From Microbacterium sp. p3-SID336 (lineage in GTDB: Bacteria; Actinomycetota; Actinomycetes; Actinomycetales; Microbacteriaceae): a DNA stretch of 64,000 bases. Where the stretch lies: assembly GCF_025143365.1 (NCBI RefSeq), contig NZ_JALXPE010000011.1:10212-74211 (forward strand). Direction: 5' to 3'. The notes beneath the pieces are model-generated. The model searched no databases. It was given only the letters and a program-made list of their open reading frames with translations, and was not told where the DNA came from. The position numbers were made by a program, and so were the translations under genes. Position 1 is the first letter of the stretch. Every line of letters begins with the position of its first letter. Of the stretch, positions 18,730 to 26,304 are shown piece after piece.

Positions 18730-18978
18730 ATGGCTTTCACCAACGATGAGGTCCTCGCCGGCCTCGCAGAGCTCATCACCGACGAGACCGGCATCAACGC
18801 CTCCGAGGTCGCCCTGGAGAAGTCGTTCACGGACGACCTCGACATCGACTCGATTTCGATGATGACGATCGTCGTCAACGCCGAGGAGAAGTTCGGCGTC
18901 ACCATCCCCGACGACGAGGTCAAGAACCTGAAGACCGTCGGCGACGCCGTCAACTTCATCGTCGCGGGCCAGGAGTAA
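18730..18978 (+). CDS. acpP: Acyl carrier protein
   Basis: Carries growing acyl chains on a 4'-phosphopantetheine arm. An 82-residue acidic protein with the attachment site DLDIDSISMM, Ser41, where the usual DSL reads DSI. Ribosome site AAGAGG and ATG 18730. A strong stem-loop follows the stop (18986-19022), separating it from fabF, which may let ACP be made in excess over the enzymes. Confidence 0.97.
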   Translation: MAFTNDEVLAGLAELITDETGINASEVALEKSFTDDLDIDSISMMTIVVNAEEKFGVTIPDDEVKNLKTVGDAVNFIVAGQE

Positions 18979-18985
18979 TCCCGGC

Positions 18986-19022
18986 AGGATGCCACCCCCG
19001 GCCGCTCGGGGCGTGGCATCCT
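18986..19022 (+). terminator. Read-through stem-loop between acpP and fabF
   Basis: Arms AGGATGCCAC (18986-18995) and GTGGCATCCT (19013-19022) are perfectly complementary, with an inner CCCCG/CGGGG helix and a GCCGCT loop; no U-tract. It lies in an otherwise continuous operon, so it is more likely a partial terminator or mRNA-stabilising 3' structure than a full stop. Confidence 0.7.
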
Positions 19023-19071
19023 CCGCCTGACCGACCCTGCACGACTCCGTTCGACAAGGAACCACACCTTC

Positions 19072-20310
19072 ATGACCAAGCGCATCGTCGTCACCGGCAT
19101 CGGCGCCACCTCCGCCATCGGCGGGACGGCTCCGGAGAACTGGACCAACCTCCTCGCCGGCATGTCCGGCACGCGCACGATCGAGCACGACTGGGTGCAG
19201 CAGTACGAGCTGCCCGTCACCTTCGCAGCCCAGGCCATCGTCCGGCCCGAAGAGGTGCTGCCACGTCACGAGGCCAAGCGCCTCGACCCGTCGTCGCAAT
19301 TCGCGCTCATCGCCGCACGCGAGGCCTGGGCGGATGCGGGTTCGCCGGAGGTCGCTCCCGAGCGCCTCGGCGTCGACTTCGCGACCGGGATCGGCGGTCT
19401 CTGGACGCTGCTGGACGCCTGGGACACGCTGCGCGAGAAGGGGCCGCGCCGGGTCATGCCGCTGACGGTGCCCATGCTCATGCCCAACGCCGCAGCGGGC
19501 AACCTGTCGCTGCAGTTCGAGGCCAGGGCCTATGCGCAGACGGTCGTCAGCGCCTGCGCCTCCAGCACCGAGTCCATCATCCACGCGTTCCACCACCTGC
19601 AGGAGGGACTGGCGGACGTGGTCATCGCCGGAGGGACGGAATCGGCGATCCACCCGATCACCATGGCATCCTTCGCCTCCGCCCAGGCTCTCTCGCGCCG
19701 CAACGACGATCCGGCGCACGCGTCGCGCCCCGGGGCGATCGACCGTGACGGCTTCGTCATGGGCGAGGGCGCGGCCGCCCTCATCCTCGAGACCGAGGAG
19801 CACGCCACCGCTCGCGGCGCCAAGATCTACGGCTACATCCTCGGCGGCGGCGTGACAGCGGACGCCTACCACATCACCGGGAACGACCCGGAGGGCAATG
19901 GTGCAGCCCGCGCGGTCACGCAGGCGCTCGAGGAGGCGGGCATCACCGCCGACCAGGTCACCCACATCAACGCGCACGCCACGTCGACCCCGGTGGGCGA
20001 CCCGAACGAGTACACCGCGCTGAAGAAGGTCTTCGGCGACCGCATCGACGAGATCCCCGTCTCGGCCACCAAGGCGTCGACCGGACATCTGCTCGGCGGC
20101 ACCGGCGCGCTGGAGGCCATCTTCTCGATCCTCGCGCTGCGCGACCGGGTGGCTCCGCCCACGATCAACATGACCGAGCCCGACCCGGCGGTGCCGTTCC
20201 GCCTGTCCGGCGAGCCCGCGCCCCTCGGCGACGGCCCGCAGGTCGCCATCAGCAACTCGTTCGGCTTCGGCGGTCACAACGCGGTGCTGGTGCTCGGCGG
20301 CGTCGACTGA
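19072..20310 (+). CDS. fabF: Beta-ketoacyl-ACP synthase II
   Basis: Elongating condensing enzyme, 412 residues. The Cys-His-His triad is Cys162 (VSACASSTES), His302 (INAHATSTPVGD) and His339 (STGHLLGGTGALEA); the C-terminal glycine-rich NSFGFGGHNAVLVL is intact. A ribosome site (AAGGA) lies upstream of ATG 19072. Last gene of the fab operon, followed by a strong terminator. The reductase fabG near 33 kb and other steps are encoded elsewhere. Confidence 0.96.
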   Translation: MTKRIVVTGIGATSAIGGTAPENWTNLLAGMSGTRTIEHDWVQQYELPVTFAAQAIVRPEEVLPRHEAKRLDPSSQFALIAAREAWADAGSPEVAPERLGVDFATGIGGLWTLLDAWDTLREKGPRRVMPLTVPMLMPNAAAGNLSLQFEARAYAQTVVSACASSTESIIHAFHHLQEGLADVVIAGGTESAIHPITMASFASAQALSRRNDDPAHASRPGAIDRDGFVMGEGAAALILETEEHATARGAKIYGYILGGGVTADAYHITGNDPEGNGAARAVTQALEEAGITADQVTHINAHATSTPVGDPNEYTALKKVFGDRIDEIPVSATKASTGHLLGGTGALEAIFSILALRDRVAPPTINMTEPDPAVPFRLSGEPAPLGDGPQVAISNSFGFGGHNAVLVLGGVD

Positions 20311-20325
20311 CGCCTTCACACACAG

Positions 20326-20364
20326 GACGAAGGCCCCCGGGATGATGTCCCGGGGGCCTTCGTC
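20326..20364 (+). terminator. Terminator after fabF
   Basis: Perfect 17-bp inverted repeat (GACGAAGGCCCCCGGGA at 20326-20342, complement at 20348-20364), 5-base loop. It lies between convergent fabF and yczE and can serve both. Confidence 0.88.
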
Positions 20365-20377
20365 ATGAATGCGGAGC

Positions 20378-21040
20378 TCACCGCACCGATACCGCCAGTC
20401 GCGCCGAGCGGGCCTGGCGGCGGTGCTCGATGCGCGGGAGGAACCAGCCGATCAACGGGCCGACGCCGAACGCGAACAGCACGGTACCGACGCCGACGGG
20501 ACCGCCGAGCAGGAAGCCGACGAGCAGCACGGACCCCTCGATGACCGTCCGTGCCAGCCAGACCGGCCAGCGGGTCACCCGGACGAGACCGGTCATGAGG
20601 CCGTCGCGCGGGCCGGGACCGAAGTCCGCCGCGATGTAGAGACCGGTGGCGAACGCCAGCAGCACCAGCCCGAAGACGAACATGGGCGCCCCCACCCACA
20701 CGGTCGGCGGCGCGGGCAGCACGAGGAGCGTGAGGTCGGCGAACGGACCGATGAGCAGCGCGTTCAGGAGGGTGCCGAGGCCCACGCGTTGACGGAGCGG
20801 AATCCACAGCAGCAGGACGACGATCGAGATGAGCACGGTGACGACCCCGTAGCCCAGTCCTGTCCATCGCGCGACGCCCAGCGAGAGCACGTCCCAGGGC
20901 GCGACGCCGATGCCGCCCCGCACCATGAAGCCGAGCGCCACGCCGTAGAGGAAGAGCCCGCCGACCAGCTGCGCCAGCCGCTCGACCAGATCCCGACGGC
21001 TCGTCGCGGTGAAGGGCAGGAAGACGGCACGGAAGAGCAT
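20378..21040 (-). CDS. yczE: YczE/YitT-type membrane protein
   Basis: A 220-residue integral membrane protein with about five to six helices (for example LVGGLFLYGVALGFMV, VVTVLISIVVLLLWIPL, VFGLVLLAFATGLYI). In Bacillus the homologue YczE is controlled by the MocR-type regulator YczR encoded next to it; here the same pair is divergent across 95 bases. Biochemical role is not established; transport of a vitamin B6-related or amino compound is a guess. ATG 21040 (MLFRAVFLPFTATSRRD) has GGAGAG upstream and is preferred over a longer start running into the operator. Confidence 0.85.
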   Translation of the reverse strand: MLFRAVFLPFTATSRRDLVERLAQLVGGLFLYGVALGFMVRGGIGVAPWDVLSLGVARWTGLGYGVVTVLISIVVLLLWIPLRQRVGLGTLLNALLIGPFADLTLLVLPAPPTVWVGAPMFVFGLVLLAFATGLYIAADFGPGPRDGLMTGLVRVTRWPVWLARTVIEGSVLLVGFLLGGPVGVGTVLFAFGVGPLIGWFLPRIEHRRQARSARLAVSVR

Positions 21041-21088
21041 CTCTCCATCGTGGCCCGTGCGGAGGCGCCCCGAGGCGACCACTGAGGG

Positions 21089-21119
21089 AAAAGTGGCCTG
21101 CACATGGGAGGCCACTTTT
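21089..21119. promoter_or_regulatory. YczR operator candidate, perfect dyad
   Basis: AAAAGTGGCC (21089-21098), 11-base spacer, GGCCACTTTT (21110-21119): a perfect 10-bp inverted repeat centred between yczE and yczR, half-sites 21 bp (two helical turns) apart. The half-site resembles the AAGTGG-type core I recall for actinobacterial MocR regulators such as PdxR. Confidence 0.7.
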
Positions 21120-21135
21120 GCGGCAGGCTGGGACC

Positions 21136-22539
21136 ATGTCTTCCCGTCTCGTCATGCACCTCGGCACGCAGGACCTGGACGACGCCTCCGCGTCCGGACT
21201 GGCCGACCGCATCAGGGCCCTCATCCTCGACGGTCGCCTCACCGTCGGCGAGCGGCTCCCGAGCGAACGAGCCCTCGCTGTCGAGCTGCGCCGCTCGCGG
21301 TCCACCATAACCCGCGCCTATGGCGTGCTGGAGGCGGGCGGGTACGTGTCCCGGCATCACGGAGGAAGCACCAGAGTCGCCCTCCCGCACGGCCCGTCCG
21401 CCCCCGCACCCGAGCGCGACGACGAGGCCATCGACCTGTCCATCGCCTCGATGGACTCGACCCCCGGTCTGTACGACGCCACGGTGCGCTCGCTCCCCCG
21501 TCTGGCCGCGCTCCGGGGGACGAGCGGTTACTCCCTTCAGGGCCTCCCCGAACTGCGAGAGGCGATCGCGCGGCGGTTCGATGAGCGCGGTGTGCCGACC
21601 TCGGCCGACGAGATCGTCGTCACCTCGGGCGCGCTGAACGCGGTGAACCTGATCTTGACCGCGATCGGCCGCCGGGGCGAACGCGCTCTCGTCGAGCAGC
21701 CGACGTTCCCGCATGCGCTGGAGGCCCTGCACCGCCACGGATACCGCCTGGTGCCGACACCTGTGGACACCGACGGATGGGACACCAGGCACTTCACCGA
21801 CACCCTGCTCAGCGCGCGACCCCACGTGGCATACCTGATCCCCGACTTCCACAACCCGACGGGCGCCACGCTCACCGACGAGGAGCGCACGCGCATCACC
21901 GCGACCGCACGCAACATCGGCACGCACCTGATCGTGGACGAGACGACCGCAGAACTCGACATCGACCGCGGCTGGGCGCCGCAGCCCATGGCCGCAGGCG
22001 GGCCCGGGGTGATCACGGTGGGCTCGATGTCGAAGGTCGCCTGGGGCGGGATGCGCATCGGGTGGATCCGCGCGGAGCGCTCCGTCGTCGCCCGGCTGCT
22101 CGCCGTGCGACCGTCCTTCGAGCTGGGCACGGCGCTGCTGGAGCAGTGCATCGCGGTGGAGCTGCTCGCCGACGTCCCCGCTCTCACCGCTCACGTGCGC
22201 CGGCGGCTCGCCGCCGGACGCGCAGCGGTGGCCGATGGCCTCGCGCCGATCCCCGGCATCCGGATGCCGCACACGCCGGGAGGCCTCTCCGCCTGGATCG
22301 ACCTGGGAGCTCCGGTTTCGACGACACTCTCCCTGGCCGCGCGAGACCGCGGGCTGATCCTGCCGCCCGGGCCGCGCTTCACGACGGGCGGCGTGCTGGA
22401 GCGGCGGCTGCGGATCCCGATCACCCTCACCCCGGAGCGAGCCGCCGAGGCGATGGCGCGTCTCGCCCTGGCCTGGGACGACCTCCACGGTGGAGCCGTC
22501 GCCCAGGCTCGCGAGCTCGGGCACGTCGCCGTCATCTGA
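21136..22539 (+). CDS. yczR: MocR-type (GntR-HTH/aminotransferase fusion) regulator YczR
   Basis: A 467-residue regulator: N-terminal GntR winged helix (about 1-75; GERLPSERALAVELRRSRST and onward) joined to a fold-type I aminotransferase-like domain (about 95-450). The domain holds the PLP-site elements PDFHNPTGATLTD and SMSKVAWGGMRIGW, where Lys of SMSK is the Schiff-base lysine. Such proteins use PLP to sense amino compounds or PLP itself. ATG 21136 is chosen: an in-frame TTG at 21118 lies in the operator, and CAGGCT sits 6 bases upstream. Divergent from yczE, its expected target. Confidence 0.9.
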   Translation: MSSRLVMHLGTQDLDDASASGLADRIRALILDGRLTVGERLPSERALAVELRRSRSTITRAYGVLEAGGYVSRHHGGSTRVALPHGPSAPAPERDDEAIDLSIASMDSTPGLYDATVRSLPRLAALRGTSGYSLQGLPELREAIARRFDERGVPTSADEIVVTSGALNAVNLILTAIGRRGERALVEQPTFPHALEALHRHGYRLVPTPVDTDGWDTRHFTDTLLSARPHVAYLIPDFHNPTGATLTDEERTRITATARNIGTHLIVDETTAELDIDRGWAPQPMAAGGPGVITVGSMSKVAWGGMRIGWIRAERSVVARLLAVRPSFELGTALLEQCIAVELLADVPALTAHVRRRLAAGRAAVADGLAPIPGIRMPHTPGGLSAWIDLGAPVSTTLSLAARDRGLILPPGPRFTTGGVLERRLRIPITLTPERAAEAMARLALAWDDLHGGAVAQARELGHVAVI

Positions 22540-22546
22540 GCGCGAT

Positions 22547-22586
22547 GACGAGGACCCCGCCTCGTGGTCGGGGCGGGGTCCTCGTC
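22547..22586. terminator. Terminator between yczR and the DUF3145 gene
   Basis: GACGAGGACCCCGC (22547-22560) pairs perfectly with 22573-22586; 12-base loop. Convergent genes flank it. Confidence 0.85.
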
Positions 22587-22673
22587 AGGTGGAGCGGGCA
22601 TACGTCTTCTCAGCGTCCGGGATGACTCACCGGCATCCGATACTCACGCCTCCCGCGCTCCGGGTCTCGTCGG

Positions 22674-23177
22674 CTAGCCGACCTTGTGCAGCCACACGAC
22701 GCGTGCGTCGTCGCTGGCGTGCCGGAACGGCTCGAGCTCCTCGTCCCAGGCGGAGCCGAGGGCGATGTCGAGTTCCCGCTGAAGCTCGACGGCGTTGCCC
22801 GCCGCGATCTCCATGGCGTAGCGGATGCGGTCCTCGCCGATCACGATGTTGCCCGCGGCATCCGTCTGCGCGTAGTGGATGCCGAGGTCGGGCGTGTGCA
22901 GCCAGCGGCCGCCGTCGCTGCGCGGCGTCGGGTCCTCCGTCACCTCGAACCGCAGGTGCTCCCACCCGCGGATCGCGGTCGCCAGGGCCGCTCCCGTGCC
23001 GACGGGGCCGTCCCAGTAGAACTCCGCACGACGCGCGCCGCTCAGGACCGGCTGCTCCGTCCAGTCGAAGTTCACCGCACGCCCGATAGCGCGACCTACC
23101 GCCCATTCCAGGTGCGGGCAGAGCGCGCGAGGCGCCGAGTGGATGTACACCACTCCGCGTGCGTAAGCCGTCGCCAT
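22674..23177 (-). CDS. DUF3145 family protein
   Basis: A 167-residue soluble protein found almost only in Actinobacteria, usually near the fab gene cluster as here. Characteristic segments are GVVYIHSAPRALCPHLEWAVGRA, RAEFYWDGPVGTG and HASDDARVVWLHKVG at the C-terminus. No catalytic motif is evident and no function is assigned; the link to lipid synthesis rests on neighbourhood only. Ribosome site GGAGAG precedes ATG 23177. An inverted repeat about 55-85 bases upstream (23230-23263) may control it. Confidence 0.9.
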   Translation of the reverse strand: MATAYARGVVYIHSAPRALCPHLEWAVGRAIGRAVNFDWTEQPVLSGARRAEFYWDGPVGTGAALATAIRGWEHLRFEVTEDPTPRSDGGRWLHTPDLGIHYAQTDAAGNIVIGEDRIRYAMEIAAGNAVELQRELDIALGSAWDEELEPFRHASDDARVVWLHKVG

Positions 23178-23229
23178 GATCTCTCCGTTTCATCAGGTGC
23201 GTCTTCCCCTACGACCTGAACCACGAAGT

Positions 23230-23263
23230 GGCGAGAATATGCGGTTGTGCGCCCATTCTCGCC
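23230..23263 (-). promoter_or_regulatory. Inverted repeat upstream of DUF3145
   Basis: GGCGAGAAT (23230-23238) and ATTCTCGCC (23255-23263), perfect 9-bp arms, 16-base spacer. Its distance from ATG 23177 fits an operator over the promoter; a leader hairpin is the alternative. Confidence 0.45.
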
Positions 23264-23300
23264 GAGTCGACGCGAAATCACAAGCGTGTGATTCGACGAC

Positions 23301-23330
23301 GAAGGCCCCGGTCGTGCGACCGGGGCCTTC
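23301..23330 (-). terminator. Terminator after the dioxygenase gene
   Basis: GAAGGCCCCGGTC (23301-23313) pairs with GACCGGGGCCTTC (23318-23330), loop of 4; same stem family as the terminators at 5275, 20326 and 27935. Confidence 0.85.
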
Positions 23331-23348
23331 GGGCGTCTCAGCGGGCGA

Positions 23349-24122
23349 TCACGCCTCGCTCATCGCCTGCTTCACCTGCTGGCCCTTGGCAGCGTAGTAA
23401 GCGGCGCGAGCGGCGTCCTTGCGGGCCTGCTCGGCGTAGCCGAACTCCAGCACGTCCTGCGGGACCTCGACGTTCGGGACGTCGTCGGTGCCGTGGTACT
23501 TCTCGATGTACGCGTCGAGCTCCGGACCGGAGGTCCACGACGTGATGAGGCAGTAGCGCGGGTCGGTGCCGTTGTGCGTGGCGGCGTGCCACAGGCGCTG
23601 CGTGTCGACGATCAGCTGCGCACCCGCGGGCAGAGCGATGCGGTACTCGATGCTGGGGTCGGTGCGGTTCTCACGCAGGACGAAGTAGCTGTCCTTGTCA
23701 TCGGTGAGGTTGAAGAAGCCGCGCACGACCCAGCCCGTGCCGTCCGGGTTCAGACGGTTGTTGTCGTCCTGGTGCAGGTTGTAGAGGCAGTCGCCGTACG
23801 GGGTCGGCTGCAGCTCGATGATGCGGCAGCGGCCGACGTTCGCTCCGGGCTCCTGCGCACGACGCGTCAGGTTCGGAGCCTTCGCGACCTGCGAGTCGAT
23901 CCAGACGCCGTCCTTGTCGGTGCGCGGCGGCTTGTGGTTCCAGAAGCCGTTGCACTCGATGTCGCCGAAGGCGCTGGCGAGGGGCGCGAACCGGGTGTCG
24001 CCCGAGGACTTCCAGTCGTTGTACTCGACGTCGAGCCACTCCTTGGGATCGGCCTCCTGGTCGTAGCTGTCGAGGACGACGAAGCCCTTCTCCTCCAGCG
24101 CTGCGGACTTGATGTATCCCAT
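23349..24122 (-). CDS. Probable Fe(II)/2-oxoglutarate-dependent dioxygenase
   Basis: A 257-residue soluble protein that I would otherwise call hypothetical. A double-stranded beta-helix signature is visible: H117-x-D119 (YNLHQDDNNR), distal His179 (QRLWHAATHNG) and Arg189 ten residues later (TDPRYCLITSW), the spacing and HNGxxPR context seen in phytanoyl-CoA dioxygenase-like enzymes where Arg binds 2-oxoglutarate. Substrate unknown. The C-terminal 45 residues are a charged alanine-rich helix. The ribosome site (AAAGGA) lies unusually far from ATG 24122 (about 13 bases). An iron-box-like sequence lies 53-71 bases upstream, fitting iron-dependent control of an iron enzyme. Confidence 0.62.
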   Translation of the reverse strand: MGYIKSAALEEKGFVVLDSYDQEADPKEWLDVEYNDWKSSGDTRFAPLASAFGDIECNGFWNHKPPRTDKDGVWIDSQVAKAPNLTRRAQEPGANVGRCRIIELQPTPYGDCLYNLHQDDNNRLNPDGTGWVVRGFFNLTDDKDSYFVLRENRTDPSIEYRIALPAGAQLIVDTQRLWHAATHNGTDPRYCLITSWTSGPELDAYIEKYHGTDDVPNVEVPQDVLEFGYAEQARKDAARAAYYAAKGQQVKQAMSEA

Positions 24123-24174
24123 GATCGAGTCATGTTCCTTTCATCGGGGGCCAGCACGTTTTAACAGGCCCTGA

Positions 24175-24193
24175 TAAGGCAAGCCTAACAGCG
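24175..24193 (-). promoter_or_regulatory. DtxR/IdeR iron-box-like site
   Basis: TAAGGCAAGCCTAAC matches 14 of the first 15 positions of the palindromic iron box TWAGGTWAGSCTWACCTWA; the last four positions do not match. It lies between the dioxygenase gene (minus) and the DUF262 gene (plus). Confidence 0.5.
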
Positions 24194-24234
24194 GGTGCCG
24201 GGGCGTCCCCGGAGGGCGGCCGTGGATAACCGAA

Positions 24235-24240
24235 TAGACT
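24235..24240 (+). promoter_or_regulatory. -10 hexamer upstream of the DUF262 gene
   Basis: TAGACT, about 60 bases before ATG 24299; the leader would contain GGGAGGA about 12 bases before the start. Confidence 0.35.
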
Positions 24241-24298
24241 GATCGGGGCGCCCGGCGAGTCCCGGCCGCCCGTCGCTACGGGAGGACGAGACACCAGC

Positions 24299-26302
24299 AT
24301 GAGCACCGCGACCAACGTCGAGGCGACAGCAGTCAACACGATCGAATGGCTCGCGGCGGGCAGGACCACCATCGTCGTCCCGGTGTATCAGCGGCAGTAC
24401 CGCTGGGACATCGGCGGCTGCGAGCGGCTGCTGTCGGACATCCGCGCGGTGGCCGGCGAAGACGACTCGCATCGGCACTTCATCGGCTCGATCCTCTCCG
24501 CCGAGGACGGCTCCGGCCCCGACGCCGACCTCATCCTCATCGACGGGCAGCAGCGCATCACCACGCTCATGCTGCTGGTGGCCGCGCTGCACCACGCAGT
24601 GCGCGACTCCGACCCCGACCTCGCGGTCGCCCTGTCGCGCGTGCTCGTGCGCGCCGACGACCCCGAGCGCACGAAGCTGCGCCCGCATGACGCCTGGGCG
24701 GATCTCTACGAGTCGGTCGTGCTCGACCGCCGGGACGACCTGGATCGCGAATCCCGCTTCGACGACAACTACGCGTTCTTCCGCAGCCAGATCCACGCCG
24801 ACGAGGTCCCCGCGATCTGGAAGGGCCTGCAGCGCCTGGAGCACGTGTCGATCACCCTCGGCGCCAGGGCCAATGCGCAGCAGATCTTCGAGAGCCTGAA
24901 CTCGACCGGCGAACCGCTGCGCGACCACGAGCTCATCCACAACTACATCCTCATGGGGCTGAGCCACGCGGAGCAGCTCGACGTGGAGTCGCGCTTCTGG
25001 CTGCCGATCGAGCAGCACACCGGCGAGGCGATCGGTGCCTTCTGGCGTCACTTCCTGGTGATGGTGACGGGTCGTGAGGTCGCCGCGAACGGCGAGCACG
25101 GCGTGTACAGCGCGTTCCGTCAGTCGTTCCCGCGCGTGGACGCCGCACACCTCCAAGCCGACGCCGAGACCTGGCGGCACTACGCCGCGATCTACAGTGT
25201 GCTGCTGGACCCCTCGCGCGAGTCCGACCGCGAGATCTCCCGGCAGCTGCAGCACGTGGGCACGTTCGGACGGGCCTCGTTCCCTCTCGTCATGAGCGCG
25301 TACAGCGACCACATCACGGGACGCATCACCCGCGCGCAGCTCCTGGAGACCCTGGAGTGGCTGCAGGCGATGTTCCTGCGCCGGGCCCTGGTCAACCTTC
25401 CCGCAGAGCGGCTGATCGCCCGGCTCTGCCGTGCCCGCGAGGAGGGCCACGACGCCCTCGCGCGCGCGATCGCCCGCATCACGCCCTCCGATGAGCGAGT
25501 GAGCGCCGTGCTCAAGTACAGCGAGCTCCCCTACCCCGCCTATGTGCTCGGCCGCCTCGAGGGCGTGGACGACGTCGCAGGCTTCGACGTCGAGCACATC
25601 GTGCCGACGGTGCCGGGTGACGCGTGGTCCGGCGACGGCGCACGCCTGTGGCACGAGTACACCGAGGACGAGCAGAACAGCCATCGCGCGCTGGCACCCA
25701 CCCTCGGCAACCTCACACTGCTGGAGCAGGGCCTGACCGAGCGCGTGTTCGGGGCGTCGTTCCCGGTGAAGCGGGACGACGCGTACGCCCGCAGCACGGT
25801 CGCCGCGACCCGTGCGCTGGCCGCCGAGGAGGCGTGGAACACGGCGGCGATCACGGCCCGCACCGTCGCGCTCACCGCCGACCTCGTGCGCATCTGGGCT
25901 CGACCTGCCCTGCCCGAGATCGACGACGACGGCCTCACGCCGATCCTCGATGCGGTGCGCCGGCGCGGCTGGCCCGCCGGGTGGGAGCGCGAGTTCGACT
26001 ACGTGGAGTACCGCGGGGAGCGGTGGGAGGTGTACGACGTCAGGCACCTGTTCAACCGGGTCTTCCGTCGCGCCTGGACGGACACCACCGCGGCCACGCT
26101 CGCATACTGCGCGGCCCACGGCGGTCCGATCTACGGCGAGATGGCGTGGAAGGGCCACTGGGACGAGCTCGACGACGCCCACTTCCTCTACATGGGCTGG
26201 GACTCCAACTACATGATGACCGCCGTGCAGGGCGTGCTGGAGGAGTCCGGCATCGCTGCCGAGGTCTTCGTCAAGTACTCCTACATCGGGAATGTGATGT
26301 GA
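24299..26302 (+). CDS. DUF262-DUF1524 protein (GmrSD-like, possible modified-DNA nuclease)
   Basis: A 667-residue protein. Residues about 12-210 form DUF262: VPVYQRQYRWD (28-37), the ParB-like nucleotide-site motif IDGQQRITTL (81-90) and FESLNSTGEPLRDHELIHNYIL (about 196-217). Residues about 425-530 form DUF1524, an HNH-like nuclease fold, with DVEHIVP (His433), LGNLTLL (Asn471) and FPVKRDDAYARS. The usual second LN of the motif is replaced by LTE, so activity is uncertain. A C-terminal extension of about 105 residues is unlike the core. GmrSD proteins are type IV restriction enzymes against modified phage DNA. It is followed 2 bases later by an S33 hydrolase gene. Confidence 0.8.
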   Translation: MSTATNVEATAVNTIEWLAAGRTTIVVPVYQRQYRWDIGGCERLLSDIRAVAGEDDSHRHFIGSILSAEDGSGPDADLILIDGQQRITTLMLLVAALHHAVRDSDPDLAVALSRVLVRADDPERTKLRPHDAWADLYESVVLDRRDDLDRESRFDDNYAFFRSQIHADEVPAIWKGLQRLEHVSITLGARANAQQIFESLNSTGEPLRDHELIHNYILMGLSHAEQLDVESRFWLPIEQHTGEAIGAFWRHFLVMVTGREVAANGEHGVYSAFRQSFPRVDAAHLQADAETWRHYAAIYSVLLDPSRESDREISRQLQHVGTFGRASFPLVMSAYSDHITGRITRAQLLETLEWLQAMFLRRALVNLPAERLIARLCRAREEGHDALARAIARITPSDERVSAVLKYSELPYPAYVLGRLEGVDDVAGFDVEHIVPTVPGDAWSGDGARLWHEYTEDEQNSHRALAPTLGNLTLLEQGLTERVFGASFPVKRDDAYARSTVAATRALAAEEAWNTAAITARTVALTADLVRIWARPALPEIDDDGLTPILDAVRRRGWPAGWEREFDYVEYRGERWEVYDVRHLFNRVFRRAWTDTTAATLAYCAAHGGPIYGEMAWKGHWDELDDAHFLYMGWDSNYMMTAVQGVLEESGIAAEVFVKYSYIGNVM

Positions 26303-26304
26303 CC

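Noticed and set aside
17437..20319. Open frame of 960 codons on the minus strand opposite the fab operon
   Set aside because: It is a shadow of the GC-rich codons of fabD, fabH, acpP and fabF. The fab proteins have complete catalytic residues; the reverse frame shows no domain and a skewed Arg/Val/Asp/Gly composition.
24130..26182. Minus-strand frames opposite the DUF262 gene
   Set aside because: No motif and shadow-like composition; the plus strand has DUF262 and DUF1524 signatures.
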